Position numbers and translations under genes: made by a program. Positions 1-9,130 of a stretch of 64,000 nucleotides of DNA are shown here, piece after piece. The DNA is from Hyphomicrobiales bacterium (GTDB lineage: Bacteria > Pseudomonadota > Alphaproteobacteria > Parvibaculales > Parvibaculaceae). Numbering within the stretch: position 1 is the stretch's first letter; the number at the start of each line of letters is the position of its first letter. The DNA is taken from contig WGND01000003.1 in the NCBI GenBank assembly GCA_016124805.1, positions 434,001 through 498,000 on the forward strand, given 5' to 3'. Under the pieces are notes generated by a model, which was not told the DNA's origin, searched no databases, and saw nothing but the letters and a program-made list of their open reading frames with translations.

Positions 1-261
1 GAGCGAGGCCGCAATGAAAAGCGCGATGCCGCCCAGCAGCGGGATGCGACGGCCCATGCGGTCAGAGAGCGGTCCGAGAAAGGCCTGACCGATGGCGAGC
101 CCGGCGAAGTAAACCGCCAGCGTCGCCTGCACTGCGCCGTCATTGGTGTTGTAGAATTTGGCAACCGCCGGGAAGGCGGGCAGATACATGTCGATGGCGA
201 GCGGCCCGAAGGCAGCAAGCGCACCGAGAATGATCACAAATTTCAGATGGGTTTTCGACAT
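1..261 (-). CDS. Bcr/CflA-type MFS drug efflux transporter (N-terminal part, cut by window edge)
   Basis: The first 87 residues are visible and the gene runs off the left edge. The start is the ATG whose first base is 261. Residues 18-31 read FGPLAIDMYLPAFP, the first-helix signature of the Bcr/CflA (DHA1) branch of the major facilitator superfamily. Residues 63-72, GPLSDRMGRR, are the MFS loop 2-3 motif. Family members are inner-membrane proton-driven exporters of drugs such as bicyclomycin or chloramphenicol, or of cysteine; the substrate here cannot be told. It lies downstream of the arsM-like gene on the same strand, 111 bases away. No strong ribosome site is seen. Confidence 0.85.
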   Translation of the reverse strand, partial: MSKTHLKFVIILGALAAFGPLAIDMYLPAFPAVAKFYNTNDGAVQATLAVYFAGLAIGQAFLGPLSDRMGRRIPLLGGIALFIAASL

Positions 262-372
262 GACGACTTTCGCGGGGCGGCGGCTTTGATGCACGCCGTT
301 CCTATACCCGGTCCGTCATAGAGGCAACCAGCACCGCCAGAAAGGGCTCAGAACGCCCATTCTCCGGACGGC

Positions 373-1422
373 TCAGCAGCAGGGCGCGCCGTCTGTGGCG
401 GGGCCTGCCTCGCTGAAGGGGATATTGGTGCCGCAGCCCTTGAAGATGCCGTAATGCTGGCTGAAATCGCCGATGAAGGTGAAATGGGGCGCAAAGCGCG
501 TTGCCTTGAGCATGTGCCATGTGTTGCCGCAGACGGGAAAGACCCGGCCCTTCTCAATGGCATGGTGGCTGTCGAGGTGAAACACATCTTCAGCATGTTC
601 AATTCCGCCCTTGTAAATGACGGCCTGACCGTAATCCTCGCAAGCCGGTTCCAGCATATCGAGCTTGAAGAGGCGATAGGTGGCCGAGAAAAATTGCGCC
701 GTGCCAAGTGCGGACCGGATGGCGGGTTCGCCGATCTCGATGGGGCGGTCGCTCATCAGGCGGGGATCGGCAAAACCGGCCCCCTTGGCGAGGCTCAGGA
801 AATCGTTCCAGTAAAGTGCGCCACCCAGACATTCGCCGAGCAGCACCGGGTCTTCCCTGGCATGGCCCGGCAGGCGACGGTCGGCGTAGACATCGGCGAA
901 ATAAAGTTCGCCGCCGGGCTTGAGCAGATCATAGGCGCCTTTCAGTACAGCAGGCTTGTCGGGCGAAAGATTGATGACGCAGTTTGAGACGATGACATCG
1001 AAGCTGCCGGGCGCAAGGCCGAGCGCGCCGAGATCCTCGATATAGCCTTCCAGAAAAGAGATATTCGGTTTGGCATAGCCATAGGCCTCGGTGTGGAAAT
1101 CAACATGGCGGCGGGCCACCTCAAGCTGCTCGGCGGTCATGTCGACGCCGACGACCGAACCCTTCTCCCCGACGAGGCGGCTGAGCACATAGGCGTCGCG
1201 GCCCGAGCCGCAACCGAGGTCAAGCACACGGGCCCCTTCAATGGCGTGGGGCACGACAAGGCCGCAGCCATAGTAGCGGTCGAGAACTTCGGGGTGAATG
1301 GCGCCCAGCGCTGAACGGATATGCAGGGGCATATCATTGATGTCGCAGCAGGCATTTGTCTTGAGGTCAGCCGAGCCGGTGAGCGTCTTGCCGTAATATT
1401 CCTTGACCGATGAGATCGACAT
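373..1422 (-). CDS. arsM: Arsenite S-adenosylmethyltransferase (ArsM type)
   Basis: This 349-residue SAM-dependent methyltransferase has motif I LDLGCGSGRD near residues 67-76. The cysteines expected of ArsM are present: C25/C26 (NACC), C53, C148 (SNCVIN) and C198 (ECLGG). The 50-residue spacing of the last two matches the arsenite-binding pair of characterised ArsM (C174/C224 in the Cyanidioschyzon enzyme). The protein ends in CC. ArsM methylates As(III) to volatile or less toxic organoarsenicals in the cytoplasm. I chose the ATG at 1422 because AAGGGAA lies just before it; an in-frame upstream start at 1455 would add 11 residues. No arsR or other ars gene lies beside it. Confidence 0.85.
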   Translation of the reverse strand: MSISSVKEYYGKTLTGSADLKTNACCDINDMPLHIRSALGAIHPEVLDRYYGCGLVVPHAIEGARVLDLGCGSGRDAYVLSRLVGEKGSVVGVDMTAEQLEVARRHVDFHTEAYGYAKPNISFLEGYIEDLGALGLAPGSFDVIVSNCVINLSPDKPAVLKGAYDLLKPGGELYFADVYADRRLPGHAREDPVLLGECLGGALYWNDFLSLAKGAGFADPRLMSDRPIEIGEPAIRSALGTAQFFSATYRLFKLDMLEPACEDYGQAVIYKGGIEHAEDVFHLDSHHAIEKGRVFPVCGNTWHMLKATRFAPHFTFIGDFSQHYGIFKGCGTNIPFSEAGPATDGAPCC

Positions 1423-1513
1423 ATCCGGTTCCCTTGAAGCCTGTGACGGCTTCAAGGGTGCATGGTGACGCCCGGCTGTCCAGTCACAAAGTCGCGAGTT
1501 GCCGGGGTGCGAT

Positions 1514-2254
1514 CTACTGGATGGCGATGGTCAGCGTGACGCTGGTGGAGATGGTCTGTTCGCCCGCCGCCATGGGCACGTCGGCGGCTTCCGAGCGCAT
1601 CATGGATTTCATATACATGGGCTGGGGCATGCCGCCGCCATTCTCATTGATGGTGACGATTTCACCCAGCGCCACACCGGCTGCGCCGGCATAGATCTTG
1701 GCCTTGTGCAAGGCATCGACCACGGCATCGGCGCGGGCCTCGTCGAGATATTTTTCGGGCTTGTCGACGCTGAAGCTGATGCCGCCGATCTGGTTGGAGC
1801 CGAGCGTGACGAGCTTGTCGAGCACGCCGCCCAGGCTGTCGAGATCACGGATGACGACGCTGAGCTGGTTGGAAACGCGATAGCCCTGAATAGTGGGCAC
1901 GGTGCGCTCACTGCCATTGACGGGTGCGTTGTCGTAAACCGGATAGACGGAGAAGTTGGATGTCTGCATGTCCTTCTTTTCGATCTTGAGATCGGCAAGG
2001 CCTGCAAAAATCGCACTCATGGATTTGGTGTTGGCGGCCAGCGCGTCGGCAGCGGTTTTGCCTTCGGTGATGACACCGGTCTGGATGACGGCGGTGTCGG
2101 GCACCACATTGACCTGTCCTTCACCCGTGATGGTCATTACATGGGGTGTGTCGATGTCTGCGGCGCGGGTGCCGGTCAACCCGCTCATCAGGCCAAGCGC
2201 AAGGGCGGCGGCGAAGAGCGGAGCGTGCGAGATGCGTGTCAGACGACTTGTCAT
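1514..2254 (-). CDS. Secreted SIMPL-domain (DUF541, YggE-like) protein
   Basis: The product has 246 residues, beginning with a signal peptide of about 31 residues (basic start, hydrophobic AAALALGLMSGL, cleavage near TRA-AD). The mature part starts with VMTITGEGQVNVVPDTA, the hallmark of SIMPL/DUF541 proteins such as E. coli YggE and Brucella BP26. The periplasmic family forms oligomeric rings and is linked to oxidative-stress tolerance, but its biochemical role is not settled. A good GGAGGAAT ribosome site precedes the ATG. The gene is divergent from the YbfB-type transporter, with 94 bases between the starts. Confidence 0.85.
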   Translation of the reverse strand: MTSRLTRISHAPLFAAALALGLMSGLTGTRAADIDTPHVMTITGEGQVNVVPDTAVIQTGVITEGKTAADALAANTKSMSAIFAGLADLKIEKKDMQTSNFSVYPVYDNAPVNGSERTVPTIQGYRVSNQLSVVIRDLDSLGGVLDKLVTLGSNQIGGISFSVDKPEKYLDEARADAVVDALHKAKIYAGAAGVALGEIVTINENGGGMPQPMYMKSMMRSEAADVPMAAGEQTISTSVTLTIAIQ

Positions 2255-2348
2255 GGGTATTCCTCCAGGTTAATTGCGGGCAGCTTCACGCCGGATTGGG
2301 ACAAAATTGCGGCATTTCCTCTCTTTGCATGGCAGATAGAGGATGAAG

Positions 2349-3605
2349 ATGACATTTGCGTGGGTGAGGCGGCGTTTTTTGATGGTGGAAGCGGAAGAGA
2401 GCAGGGGCGAGGCGGCCGGCGAAACGCTGTGGCGGGAAATCAGCGGGGCGGCGCTGCTGCTGGCTGTCGCCATGGGGGTGGGGCGTTTTGCCTATACACC
2501 GATCCTGCCGGACATGCTGACGGCTGGCGTGGTGGATACGGGCGCGGCGGGGCTTATCGCGTCGGCAAATTTCATCGGCTATCTGCTGGGTGCGCTGAGC
2601 GCGGGTTTTGTCGTGCGGCTTCAGGGTATCGGGCGCGTGCTCGTTGTGTCGATGCTGCTGACATGCCTGACCACGCTGCTGATGGCCGTGGCGGATGATC
2701 TGCCCCAACAAATTTCTGTCTTTGCGCTGCTGCGTCTGGTCGGCGGCGCGGCAAGCGGCTGGGCTTTTGTATCTGTCTCTGCACTGATGTTTGAGCGCCT
2801 GACATTGCGCGGGGCGGGGCATCTGGCCGGTCTTGCCTTTGGGGGTGTCGGGTTGGGGATGATTGTCTCGGGGGGTGCGGTTGCCTTTCTTTCGCCGGAC
2901 TGGCAGCTTGACTGGATTGTGATGGCGCTGCTTTCCCTTGCGCTCAGCCTTATCGGCTTCTGGCTTCTGGGCCGTGCGATGTCCTTCCACAAGGCTTTGC
3001 CCGTCGCGAAGGCAAGCCATCGCGCGGCGGCGGATGCCTCATTGCCGCGCGCCTTTTACTGGTTGGCGGTCGCCTATTTCTGCGAAGGTCTTGGCTATAT
3101 CGTCACGGGCACGTTCATGGTCTCGGTTTTCCGGGCCAGTGAGGGGCTCGGCCGCTATGCCGAACTCGCCTGGATCGTGGCCGGGGCGGCGGCGGTGCCA
3201 TCCTGCGTACTCTGGACACTCTTTGCCGCCCGTCGCGGCTTTGCCGCTGCGCTGCTCCTTGCCTGTCTTCTGCAGGCTGTCGGCATTTTGTTGCCCGCCA
3301 TTTCAGGCGGCATGGCCAGCGCGCTTCTCTCTGCGGTGCTGTTCGGCGGCACCTTCATGGGCATTGCCACGCTGGCGGTCGGCTTTGCCCGCCAGATCGT
3401 GCCGCATGCGCCTGCACGCGCCATTGGGCTCATGACCGGGGCTTTTGGTCTGGGGCAGATATTCGGGCCCGTCATGGGGGCGGCGCTGGCGCAGGCGGGC
3501 GGCGGCTTTGGGCTGCCCTTGCAGGTCGCGGCAGGCGTCGTCACATTGGGGGCGCTCTTTCTGCTGCCGCTTCAGAAGCGGTTTCAGAGCGTTTCGCCCG
3601 GCTGA
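2349..3605 (+). CDS. YbfB/YjiJ-family MFS transporter
   Basis: This is a polytopic membrane protein of about 418 residues with twelve predicted helices. Its first helix carries AMGVGRFAYTPILPDM, the characteristic motif of the YbfB/YjiJ (MFS_4) family, and GLIASANFIGYLLGAL follows in helix 2. These transporters are of unknown substrate. AGAGG lies six bases before the ATG at 2349, which favours it over an in-frame ATG at 2343; a start at 2382 (MVEAEE) is also possible. The N-terminal stretch is basic and may be partly artefactual. The CAT tRNA begins 46 bases after the stop. Confidence 0.8.
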   Translation: MTFAWVRRRFLMVEAEESRGEAAGETLWREISGAALLLAVAMGVGRFAYTPILPDMLTAGVVDTGAAGLIASANFIGYLLGALSAGFVVRLQGIGRVLVVSMLLTCLTTLLMAVADDLPQQISVFALLRLVGGAASGWAFVSVSALMFERLTLRGAGHLAGLAFGGVGLGMIVSGGAVAFLSPDWQLDWIVMALLSLALSLIGFWLLGRAMSFHKALPVAKASHRAAADASLPRAFYWLAVAYFCEGLGYIVTGTFMVSVFRASEGLGRYAELAWIVAGAAAVPSCVLWTLFAARRGFAAALLLACLLQAVGILLPAISGGMASALLSAVLFGGTFMGIATLAVGFARQIVPHAPARAIGLMTGAFGLGQIFGPVMGAALAQAGGGFGLPLQVAAGVVTLGALFLLPLQKRFQSVSPG

Positions 3606-3651
3606 ATGTTCTGCTATGGAAGAAGCGTTGTGATCGATTCACGATCTTTGG

Positions 3652-3728
3652 GGGCCTGTAGCTCAGTTGGTTAGAGCGGACCGCTCATAACGGTTTGGTC
3701 GCAGGTTCGAGTCCTGCCGGGCCCACCA
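3652..3728 (+). tRNA. tRNA with CAT anticodon; fits tRNA-Ile2 better than elongator tRNA-Met
   Basis: A 77-nt cloverleaf folds completely. The acceptor stem GGGCCTG pairs with CGGGCCC, with discriminator A and an encoded CCA. The D arm is GCTC/GAGC, the anticodon stem GACCG/CGGTT encloses CTCATAA with anticodon CAT at 3686-3688, and the T stem is GCAGG/CCTGC around TTCGAGT. The acceptor stem has C4-G69 and C5-G68, the pairs that TilS uses to select tRNA-Ile2 for lysidine formation in E. coli. The variable region TGGTC also resembles E. coli ileX. I therefore favour tRNA-Ile2, although simple anticodon-based calls would say Met. Confidence 0.93.
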
Positions 3729-3738
3729 TAGATTGCTG

Positions 3739-5628
3739 TCACACGGCCTTGGCGCTTTCGATCTCGAAATCTGCCGGATCAGGTGCATTTGTCATGTGCC
3801 AGTAATCCACCAGCCGCCAGGGCATGACAGAGACAACGCGGCCCGCGGCGTTGCGGTAATAGGTGGTCATGCCGGGATGAGTCCAGATCAGTGTCTCATG
3901 CTCCGCATCGACCGACGCGACATAGGCATCATGCACATCGCGGCGCACATCCATCACGGCGCCAGGCTCTGCAATCAGCTCGACAAGACATTTGGTGATG
4001 TATTTGGCCTGGCATTCCGACTGGAAGATGGCGCTGCCGCCATGACCAAGACCTGTATTGGGTCCCTGCAGGCTGAAGAAGTTGGGAAAGCCCGGGGCGG
4101 TGATGCCGAGATAGGCCTTCGGGTTGTTCTCCGCCCAGGCCTCTGCCAGTGATTGCCCGTTGCGCCCCGTGATGCCGAGGCTTGCGGCCATCTCCGTCAC
4201 CTTGAAGCCGGTCGAATAGACAATCACATCCGCGTCAAATAGCTGCCCGTCGGATGTTTTCACGCCCTCCGCTGTGATCGCTGCAATATGGCTTGTGACA
4301 AGTTCGACATTGGGTTTCAACAACATGTCGAACCAGCCATTGTCGAGCAGGATGCGTTTGCCGAAGGGGGGATAGTCCGGCATGCATTTCTCGATCAGGT
4401 CGGGGCGGCCCGCCAGCGACTCCTCGATATGCGCGGCCATCTGTACGCGGTGACGTTCATTGGTGCGATTGAGGGAGCGCGCCGCATGGGGCCAGTCGGG
4501 GTCTTTGCGCAGGGTGGGCAGGAGCCCGTCGCCATAGCGCCAGAACATGGCGAAGCGGTGCCAGCTTGCATAGATGGGCACATGGGTCAGCAACCACTGA
4601 ATGCCCGGCGCGATCGGCTCATGGAAACGGGGAATGGGGCGCACCCATTGCGGCGAGCGCTGGAAGATGGTGAGCGATGACACCTTGTCGGCAATACTTG
4701 GCGCGAGTTGCATGGCGGATGCGCCGGTGCCGATGATGGCAACAGACTTGCCGGCCAAATCAAGGCCCTGTGGCCAGCGGGCAGAGTGAAAGGCGCGGCC
4801 CTTGAATGTCTCCTGTCCCTTGATGTTTGGCATGGCCGGGATATTGAGCTGGCCAATGGCGCTGATCAGCGCACGGGTTTGCAGGGTTTCGACACCGCGC
4901 CCGTCTTCGACCTCGACATGCCAGAGGCGGGCGGCTTCATCCCATCGGGCGGCGATGACACGCGTGTTGAAACGGGTGTGCTTCTTGATCCCCAGAGTCT
5001 CGACGGTTTTGCCGAGATAGGCATAGATATCCTCGCGGGGTGAAAAATTGCGACTCCAGGCAAAGGGCTCGGCAAAGGAAAAGGAATAGGCGTGATTGGG
5101 CGTATCCACACTGCAGCCGGGATATTTGTTCTCCAGCCAGACACCGCCGCTTGAGTCATTTTTCTCGATGATGAGATAGGGGATACCTGCTTTGCTCAGC
5201 GCATGCGCCATGGCAATGCCGCTGACGCCAGCCCCGACAATGATGACCGGATTTTCAAAATCTGTTGCGGCAGGTTTTACCGCTGCTCTGGCAAAGCCCA
5301 TCTGTTCACGCATCATCGGGGCATATTCCGGCGGGACAGCTTCGCCCAGACATGTGCTCATCATGCGTACGAGCAGGGCATCATCCGGATTGCTCATGGT
5401 GGGCCGGGCCTCGCCGTCTGACAGGATGTTTTCGGCGGCGGCGCGTATTTCGGCCTGAATGGCCTCCGGCAGGCCTGCATCCTCCGCCGCAATGAGATTG
5501 ACATCGCGACGCGGCAGGTAAGGCGCTGCCAGCCATTTTTCGTCACCCGTATATTGAAACAGCAGCATGAGAAGGACGCGCATGTCGGCGTCCTTCAATG
5601 TGTCTCTGAGATTGAAATCGTCTGTCAT
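3739..5628 (-). CDS. Flavin-containing Baeyer-Villiger-type monooxygenase (HAPMO-like)
   Basis: At 629 residues this matches the long 4-hydroxyacetophenone monooxygenase type, with an extra N-terminal region of about 120 residues. The FAD Rossmann motif GAGVSG is at residues 132-137, the Baeyer-Villiger fingerprint FKGRAFHSARWP at 275-286 and the NADPH Rossmann motif GTGASA at 300-305. The motif WLENKYPGCSVDTPNHAYSF near 164-183 is typical of class B monooxygenases. Such enzymes insert oxygen into ketones to give esters or lactones, using FAD and NADPH in the cytoplasm. The native substrate is unknown. It is followed closely on the left by the tRNA gene on the opposite strand. Confidence 0.9.
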   Translation of the reverse strand: MTDDFNLRDTLKDADMRVLLMLLFQYTGDEKWLAAPYLPRRDVNLIAAEDAGLPEAIQAEIRAAAENILSDGEARPTMSNPDDALLVRMMSTCLGEAVPPEYAPMMREQMGFARAAVKPAATDFENPVIIVGAGVSGIAMAHALSKAGIPYLIIEKNDSSGGVWLENKYPGCSVDTPNHAYSFSFAEPFAWSRNFSPREDIYAYLGKTVETLGIKKHTRFNTRVIAARWDEAARLWHVEVEDGRGVETLQTRALISAIGQLNIPAMPNIKGQETFKGRAFHSARWPQGLDLAGKSVAIIGTGASAMQLAPSIADKVSSLTIFQRSPQWVRPIPRFHEPIAPGIQWLLTHVPIYASWHRFAMFWRYGDGLLPTLRKDPDWPHAARSLNRTNERHRVQMAAHIEESLAGRPDLIEKCMPDYPPFGKRILLDNGWFDMLLKPNVELVTSHIAAITAEGVKTSDGQLFDADVIVYSTGFKVTEMAASLGITGRNGQSLAEAWAENNPKAYLGITAPGFPNFFSLQGPNTGLGHGGSAIFQSECQAKYITKCLVELIAEPGAVMDVRRDVHDAYVASVDAEHETLIWTHPGMTTYYRNAAGRVVSVMPWRLVDYWHMTNAPDPADFEIESAKAV

Positions 5629-5677
5629 TTTGAGGCTGATCTTTTTGTTGTTGTTTCAGCTTGTCGGTTGGCAGCAA

Positions 5678-6988
5678 TTATCTTTTCGCCTCGGCCTCCA
5701 CGTCATCCATGAGCCGCATGAGATTGCCGCCCCAGATTTTGCCGATATCCTCATCAGAATAGCCACGCGCAATAAGTGCCTTGGTGACATTGATGGTTTC
5801 ACCGGCATTTTCCCAGCCTGTGATGCCGCCACCGCCCTGAAAATCGGATGCAATGCCGACGTGATCGACGCCAATGAGTTTCACGGCATAGTCGATATGG
5901 TCAACGAGATCGGCAACCGATGCGCCGGGGTATTTTGCATCAAGTTCGGCAGCGCCTGCCCGGAATTTTTCCTGTATGTCGGGCGTGGCGTCAAAAAAGG
6001 CATCAAGGCTCGTCAGGCCCAGTGACATGGCGAGCTTGCCACGGGCCATTTTCTTTTCCGGCGGCATGGGGCGGAGATATTCGTCGAAGGCGACAATTTG
6101 AATGACACCGCCCTTGGCGGCGAGGGCCTTCATTTCCTCGTCGCTCATGTTGCGGGCATGCGGGTTGAGCGCATAGACCGCCGAATGGGAGGCAAGGATC
6201 GGGGCACGGGAGGTTTTAATGGTGTCGAGTGTGGCCGCTTTTGAGGCATGGGACACATCGACCATGATGCCGAGATCATTGCAGCGTTTCACGATCTCAT
6301 AGCCATAGTCGCTCAAACCGCCATAGGCGCCGCCTTCCTCATTCGGCTTGTCGCCAAATTTCTCGCGTGGCTGGGCGGAGTCCGCAATATCATTGTGACC
6401 ATTATGGACAAGGCCGAAATAGCGCGCCCCGAGGCGGTAATAAATATCGAGAAGTTCGGGCTCGCGGCCAATGGCGTAACCATTCTCAATGCCGATCAGG
6501 GCCACGCGCTTGCCTTCGCCATGGATGCGGCGGATGTCGGCGGCGCTGGTCGCCAGGACGATTTCATCCGGGTACATCTCATCTGTCATGTGATGAATGT
6601 CGGCGAATTTGGCAAAAGCTTCCGAGGCGGCTTCCGCATAACCCGATGCGGTGCGGGCTGTCTGATCGACATAGGCGATGAAGAAGACCGCATCCAGCCC
6701 GCCTTCTTCCATGCCGGGTATGTCGACGAGAATGGGCGGGCCGTTTTTCTTGCCGGGGTCATATTTCTCCGAGGCAAAGAAGGTCGGAATATCGGTATGT
6801 GTGTCGATGGTGATGATCTGCGACTGAAGCGCGCTTGCATGCGCGTCAATATCGGCTGCGCTCATCTCGGCGCTTGCCGGGATCATGCTTGTCAGCAGGA
6901 ACGAGGCAGAGAGCAGAAGTGCCTTGGGCAAAGTGTGATGATGCACGGGCGACTGATCCTCATTTTGCGGCGCGGTGAGGCGCGTCAT
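5678..6988 (-). CDS. Secreted membrane-type dipeptidase, peptidase family M19
   Basis: The product has 436 residues. A hydrophobic segment near residues 22-40 (LLLSASFLLTSMIPASA) acts as a signal peptide, so the enzyme should be exported. The M19 zinc-site motifs are in order: DTHTD at 62-66, the bridging glutamate in GIENGYAIG (E168), VSH (H247) and SHS (H268), then HARN. Family members hydrolyse dipeptides, including D-amino-acid-containing ones, and some dehydropeptides; the exact substrate is not predictable. An AGGAA ribosome site lies before the ATG. It sits upstream of the monooxygenase on the same strand, 49 bases apart, so they may be co-transcribed, with no obvious shared pathway. 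Confidence 0.9.
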   Translation of the reverse strand: MTRLTAPQNEDQSPVHHHTLPKALLLSASFLLTSMIPASAEMSAADIDAHASALQSQIITIDTHTDIPTFFASEKYDPGKKNGPPILVDIPGMEEGGLDAVFFIAYVDQTARTASGYAEAASEAFAKFADIHHMTDEMYPDEIVLATSAADIRRIHGEGKRVALIGIENGYAIGREPELLDIYYRLGARYFGLVHNGHNDIADSAQPREKFGDKPNEEGGAYGGLSDYGYEIVKRCNDLGIMVDVSHASKAATLDTIKTSRAPILASHSAVYALNPHARNMSDEEMKALAAKGGVIQIVAFDEYLRPMPPEKKMARGKLAMSLGLTSLDAFFDATPDIQEKFRAGAAELDAKYPGASVADLVDHIDYAVKLIGVDHVGIASDFQGGGGITGWENAGETINVTKALIARGYSDEDIGKIWGGNLMRLMDDVEAEAKR

Positions 6989-7056
6989 GGCGTTCCTGAA
7001 AGCCTAGAGGACCGTTTCGACCAACGCCAGTGTTGAGGTTTCGTCTCGGGAATGGC

Positions 7057-8127
7057 TCAGTTTTTGAGCGCCTGATAGGCGGAAAGCTGGGCAAGGCTGA
7101 CGGTTCGCATGTCTTCACCGGCATTCAGCGCCTGATACCAGTCCACCAGCCATTGCACGCAGTCATAGCCGGGCAGGCGGTCTTCCCAGCCGAGGCATGC
7201 GCGCGCAAGGGAGGAATCAATTTCAAGGGCGCTCATTTCATGCGGGGCAGGTGCCTCATCGGGCTGCCAAGCCTCGCCATTGCCAAGTGTCGATTGCACG
7301 GCTTCTGCCAGTTCGGCCACACGGATGGAGGGAGCATCGGGATGTGGCCCAAAATTCAGCGCTGTCGGCACCTTGGCGCGTTCATCCAGTGCGCGAACAT
7401 AGGCGAAATAGCCCGTCAGGCAATCGAGCACATGCTGCCAGGGCCGCGAGGCATTGGGGCTGCGCAGTTTGAGCGGCGTGCCGGCCTTTGCGGCGCGCCA
7501 GATATCCGGAATCAGCCTGTCTTCGGAGAAGTCGCCGCCGCCAATGACATTGCCGCCGCGGGCCGTGGCCACACGGATGCCACGCTCATTGAAGAAGGAT
7601 TTGGCATAGCTCGCCGTGACAATTTCAGCCGCCGCTTTGGAGGCGGCATAGGGATCATGCCCGCCAAGCCTGTCATCCTCGCGGAAGGATTGGCCGGTTT
7701 CCGCGTTTTCGTAAACTTTGTCTGTCGTGACGACCAGAACCGTGCGCAGCGAAGATGTGGTGCGCAGCGCGTCAAGCAGATGGACGGTACCCATGACATT
7801 GGTGAGATAGGTTTCAACCGGTTGCACATAGGAGCGCCGGACGAGGGGCTGGGCCGCCATATGCAGTACGATTTCCGGATCGAGGCGTGCAACCAGTTCT
7901 GTCAGCTTGTCGCGTTCGGCCAGATCAAGAATATGGGAGTCGACGACAGAGGAGACATTGGCGAGATCGAAAAGATCAGGGCTCGTTTCCGGTGCTAGCG
8001 AGATGCCCGACACTCGGGCGCCCATCTGGTTCAGCCAGAGGGCGGCCCATGCGCCTTTGAAGCCGGTATGGCCCGTGAGCAAAACACGGCGACCCTGCCA
8101 GAATGTGCTGTCGATGCCGTTGAACAT
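7057..8127 (-). CDS. rfbG: CDP-glucose 4,6-dehydratase
   Basis: This short-chain dehydrogenase/reductase has about 356 residues and an N-terminal NAD-binding VLLTGHTGFKGAW motif typical of RfbG. The catalytic YAASK follows in HDPYAASKAAAEI, along with RGGNVIGGGDFSEDRLIPD and a C-terminal SRPWQHVLD. It converts CDP-glucose to CDP-4-keto-6-deoxyglucose, the entry point to many 6-deoxy and dideoxy sugars. It directly follows rfbF. A TTG at 8136 would overlap the rfbF stop, but the ATG at 8127 has GGAACG at workable distance, so I use that. Confidence 0.92.
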   Translation of the reverse strand: MFNGIDSTFWQGRRVLLTGHTGFKGAWAALWLNQMGARVSGISLAPETSPDLFDLANVSSVVDSHILDLAERDKLTELVARLDPEIVLHMAAQPLVRRSYVQPVETYLTNVMGTVHLLDALRTTSSLRTVLVVTTDKVYENAETGQSFREDDRLGGHDPYAASKAAAEIVTASYAKSFFNERGIRVATARGGNVIGGGDFSEDRLIPDIWRAAKAGTPLKLRSPNASRPWQHVLDCLTGYFAYVRALDERAKVPTALNFGPHPDAPSIRVAELAEAVQSTLGNGEAWQPDEAPAPHEMSALEIDSSLARACLGWEDRLPGYDCVQWLVDWYQALNAGEDMRTVSLAQLSAYQALKN

Positions 8128-8132
8128 GAGGC

Positions 8133-8912
8133 TCAATCGTTCCAGAGCTTCCAGGGGGGTGTGCCCGAACTCCAGAGATCTTCGAGATGGTTCTTGTCGC
8201 GCAGCGTGTCCATGGCCTGCCAGAAGCCGTCATGCTCGAAGGCCATGAGCTGGCCATCGCGCGCCAGACCTTCCAGCGGCTCACGTTCAAAGGAGGTTGA
8301 GTCACCGGCAATGCGGTCAATGACGTTGGGTTCGAGCACGAAGAAACCGCCATTGATACGGGCATTGTCGCCGCGCGGCTTTTCGGTGAAGCGCTTGATC
8401 TCGCCATTCTGAATGTCGAGCGCCCCATAGCGGCCGGGCGGGGCCACGCTGGTGAGTGTTGCTTCCTTGCCGCTGTCCTTGTGGAAGGCAATGAGCTTGG
8501 CGATGTCCACATCCGACACGCCATCACCATAGGTGAAGCAGAAGGTTTCGCCGGGGTCGAGATAGTTGCGCACGCGACGCAGGCGTCCGCCCGTCATGCT
8601 GTTTTCGCCCGTATCGACAAGCGTCACGCGCCATTCTTCCTTGGCGCGGTGATGCAGCGTCGTTTCGCCGGAGCGGGTATCAATGGTGATGTCGGATGAA
8701 TGCAGGAAGTAATTGGCGAAATATTCCTTGATCATATAGCCCTTGTAGCCAAGGCAGATGATGAAATCATTCATGCCGTAATGCGAATAGAGCTTCATGA
8801 TGTGCCAGAGAATCGGGCGACCGCCGATATCGATCATGGGTTTTGGTCGAAGCTGGCTCTCCTCAGCGATTCGTGTGCCAAAGCCGCCGGCCAGTATGAC
8901 TACTTTCGTCAT
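8133..8912 (-). CDS. rfbF: Glucose-1-phosphate cytidylyltransferase
   Basis: This 259-residue nucleotidyltransferase begins MTKVVILAGGFGTRIAEES, the sugar-nucleotide pyrophosphorylase signature with its GGxGTR loop, followed by RPKPMIDIGGRPILWHIM and GLARDGQLMAFEH. It makes CDP-glucose from CTP and glucose-1-phosphate. GGAAGAAG lies seven bases before the ATG at 8912, which decides this start over an upstream in-frame one at 8969. It forms a two-gene unit with rfbG. The glycosyltransferase/epimerase/methyltransferase genes diverge from it, and together they look like one sugar pathway. Confidence 0.95.
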   Translation of the reverse strand: MTKVVILAGGFGTRIAEESQLRPKPMIDIGGRPILWHIMKLYSHYGMNDFIICLGYKGYMIKEYFANYFLHSSDITIDTRSGETTLHHRAKEEWRVTLVDTGENSMTGGRLRRVRNYLDPGETFCFTYGDGVSDVDIAKLIAFHKDSGKEATLTSVAPPGRYGALDIQNGEIKRFTEKPRGDNARINGGFFVLEPNVIDRIAGDSTSFEREPLEGLARDGQLMAFEHDGFWQAMDTLRDKNHLEDLWSSGTPPWKLWND

Positions 8913-9064
8913 GCATCTTCTTCCAACTGTTGAATAGCCAGTCTTGTCCGGCCTTGTTGCGTGGGTCACTCAAGAAGCTTGGTTAATAAGGCGTCTTTCC
9001 GTGCTGACCACATGTTGCAGGCAATATGCCTTGTGTCCGGGGTATCATCAAGCAAGCAGAGTCA

Positions 9065-9094
9065 TTGGCGATTTCAATAGCTTGTGGCTATATT
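9065..9094 (+). promoter_or_regulatory. Candidate sigma-70 promoter for the 9131-12711 sugar operon
   Basis: TTGGCG at 9065-9070 and TATATT at 9089-9094 are 18 bases apart. They match the -35 and -10 consensus at four and five of six positions. They lie 37 bases before the glycosyltransferase start, in the only sizeable gap upstream of that operon. Inferred from sequence only. Confidence 0.35.
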
Positions 9095-9130
9095 CTGGGC
9101 CCTGCCGGGTTGGAATGATGGAACTCCCTT

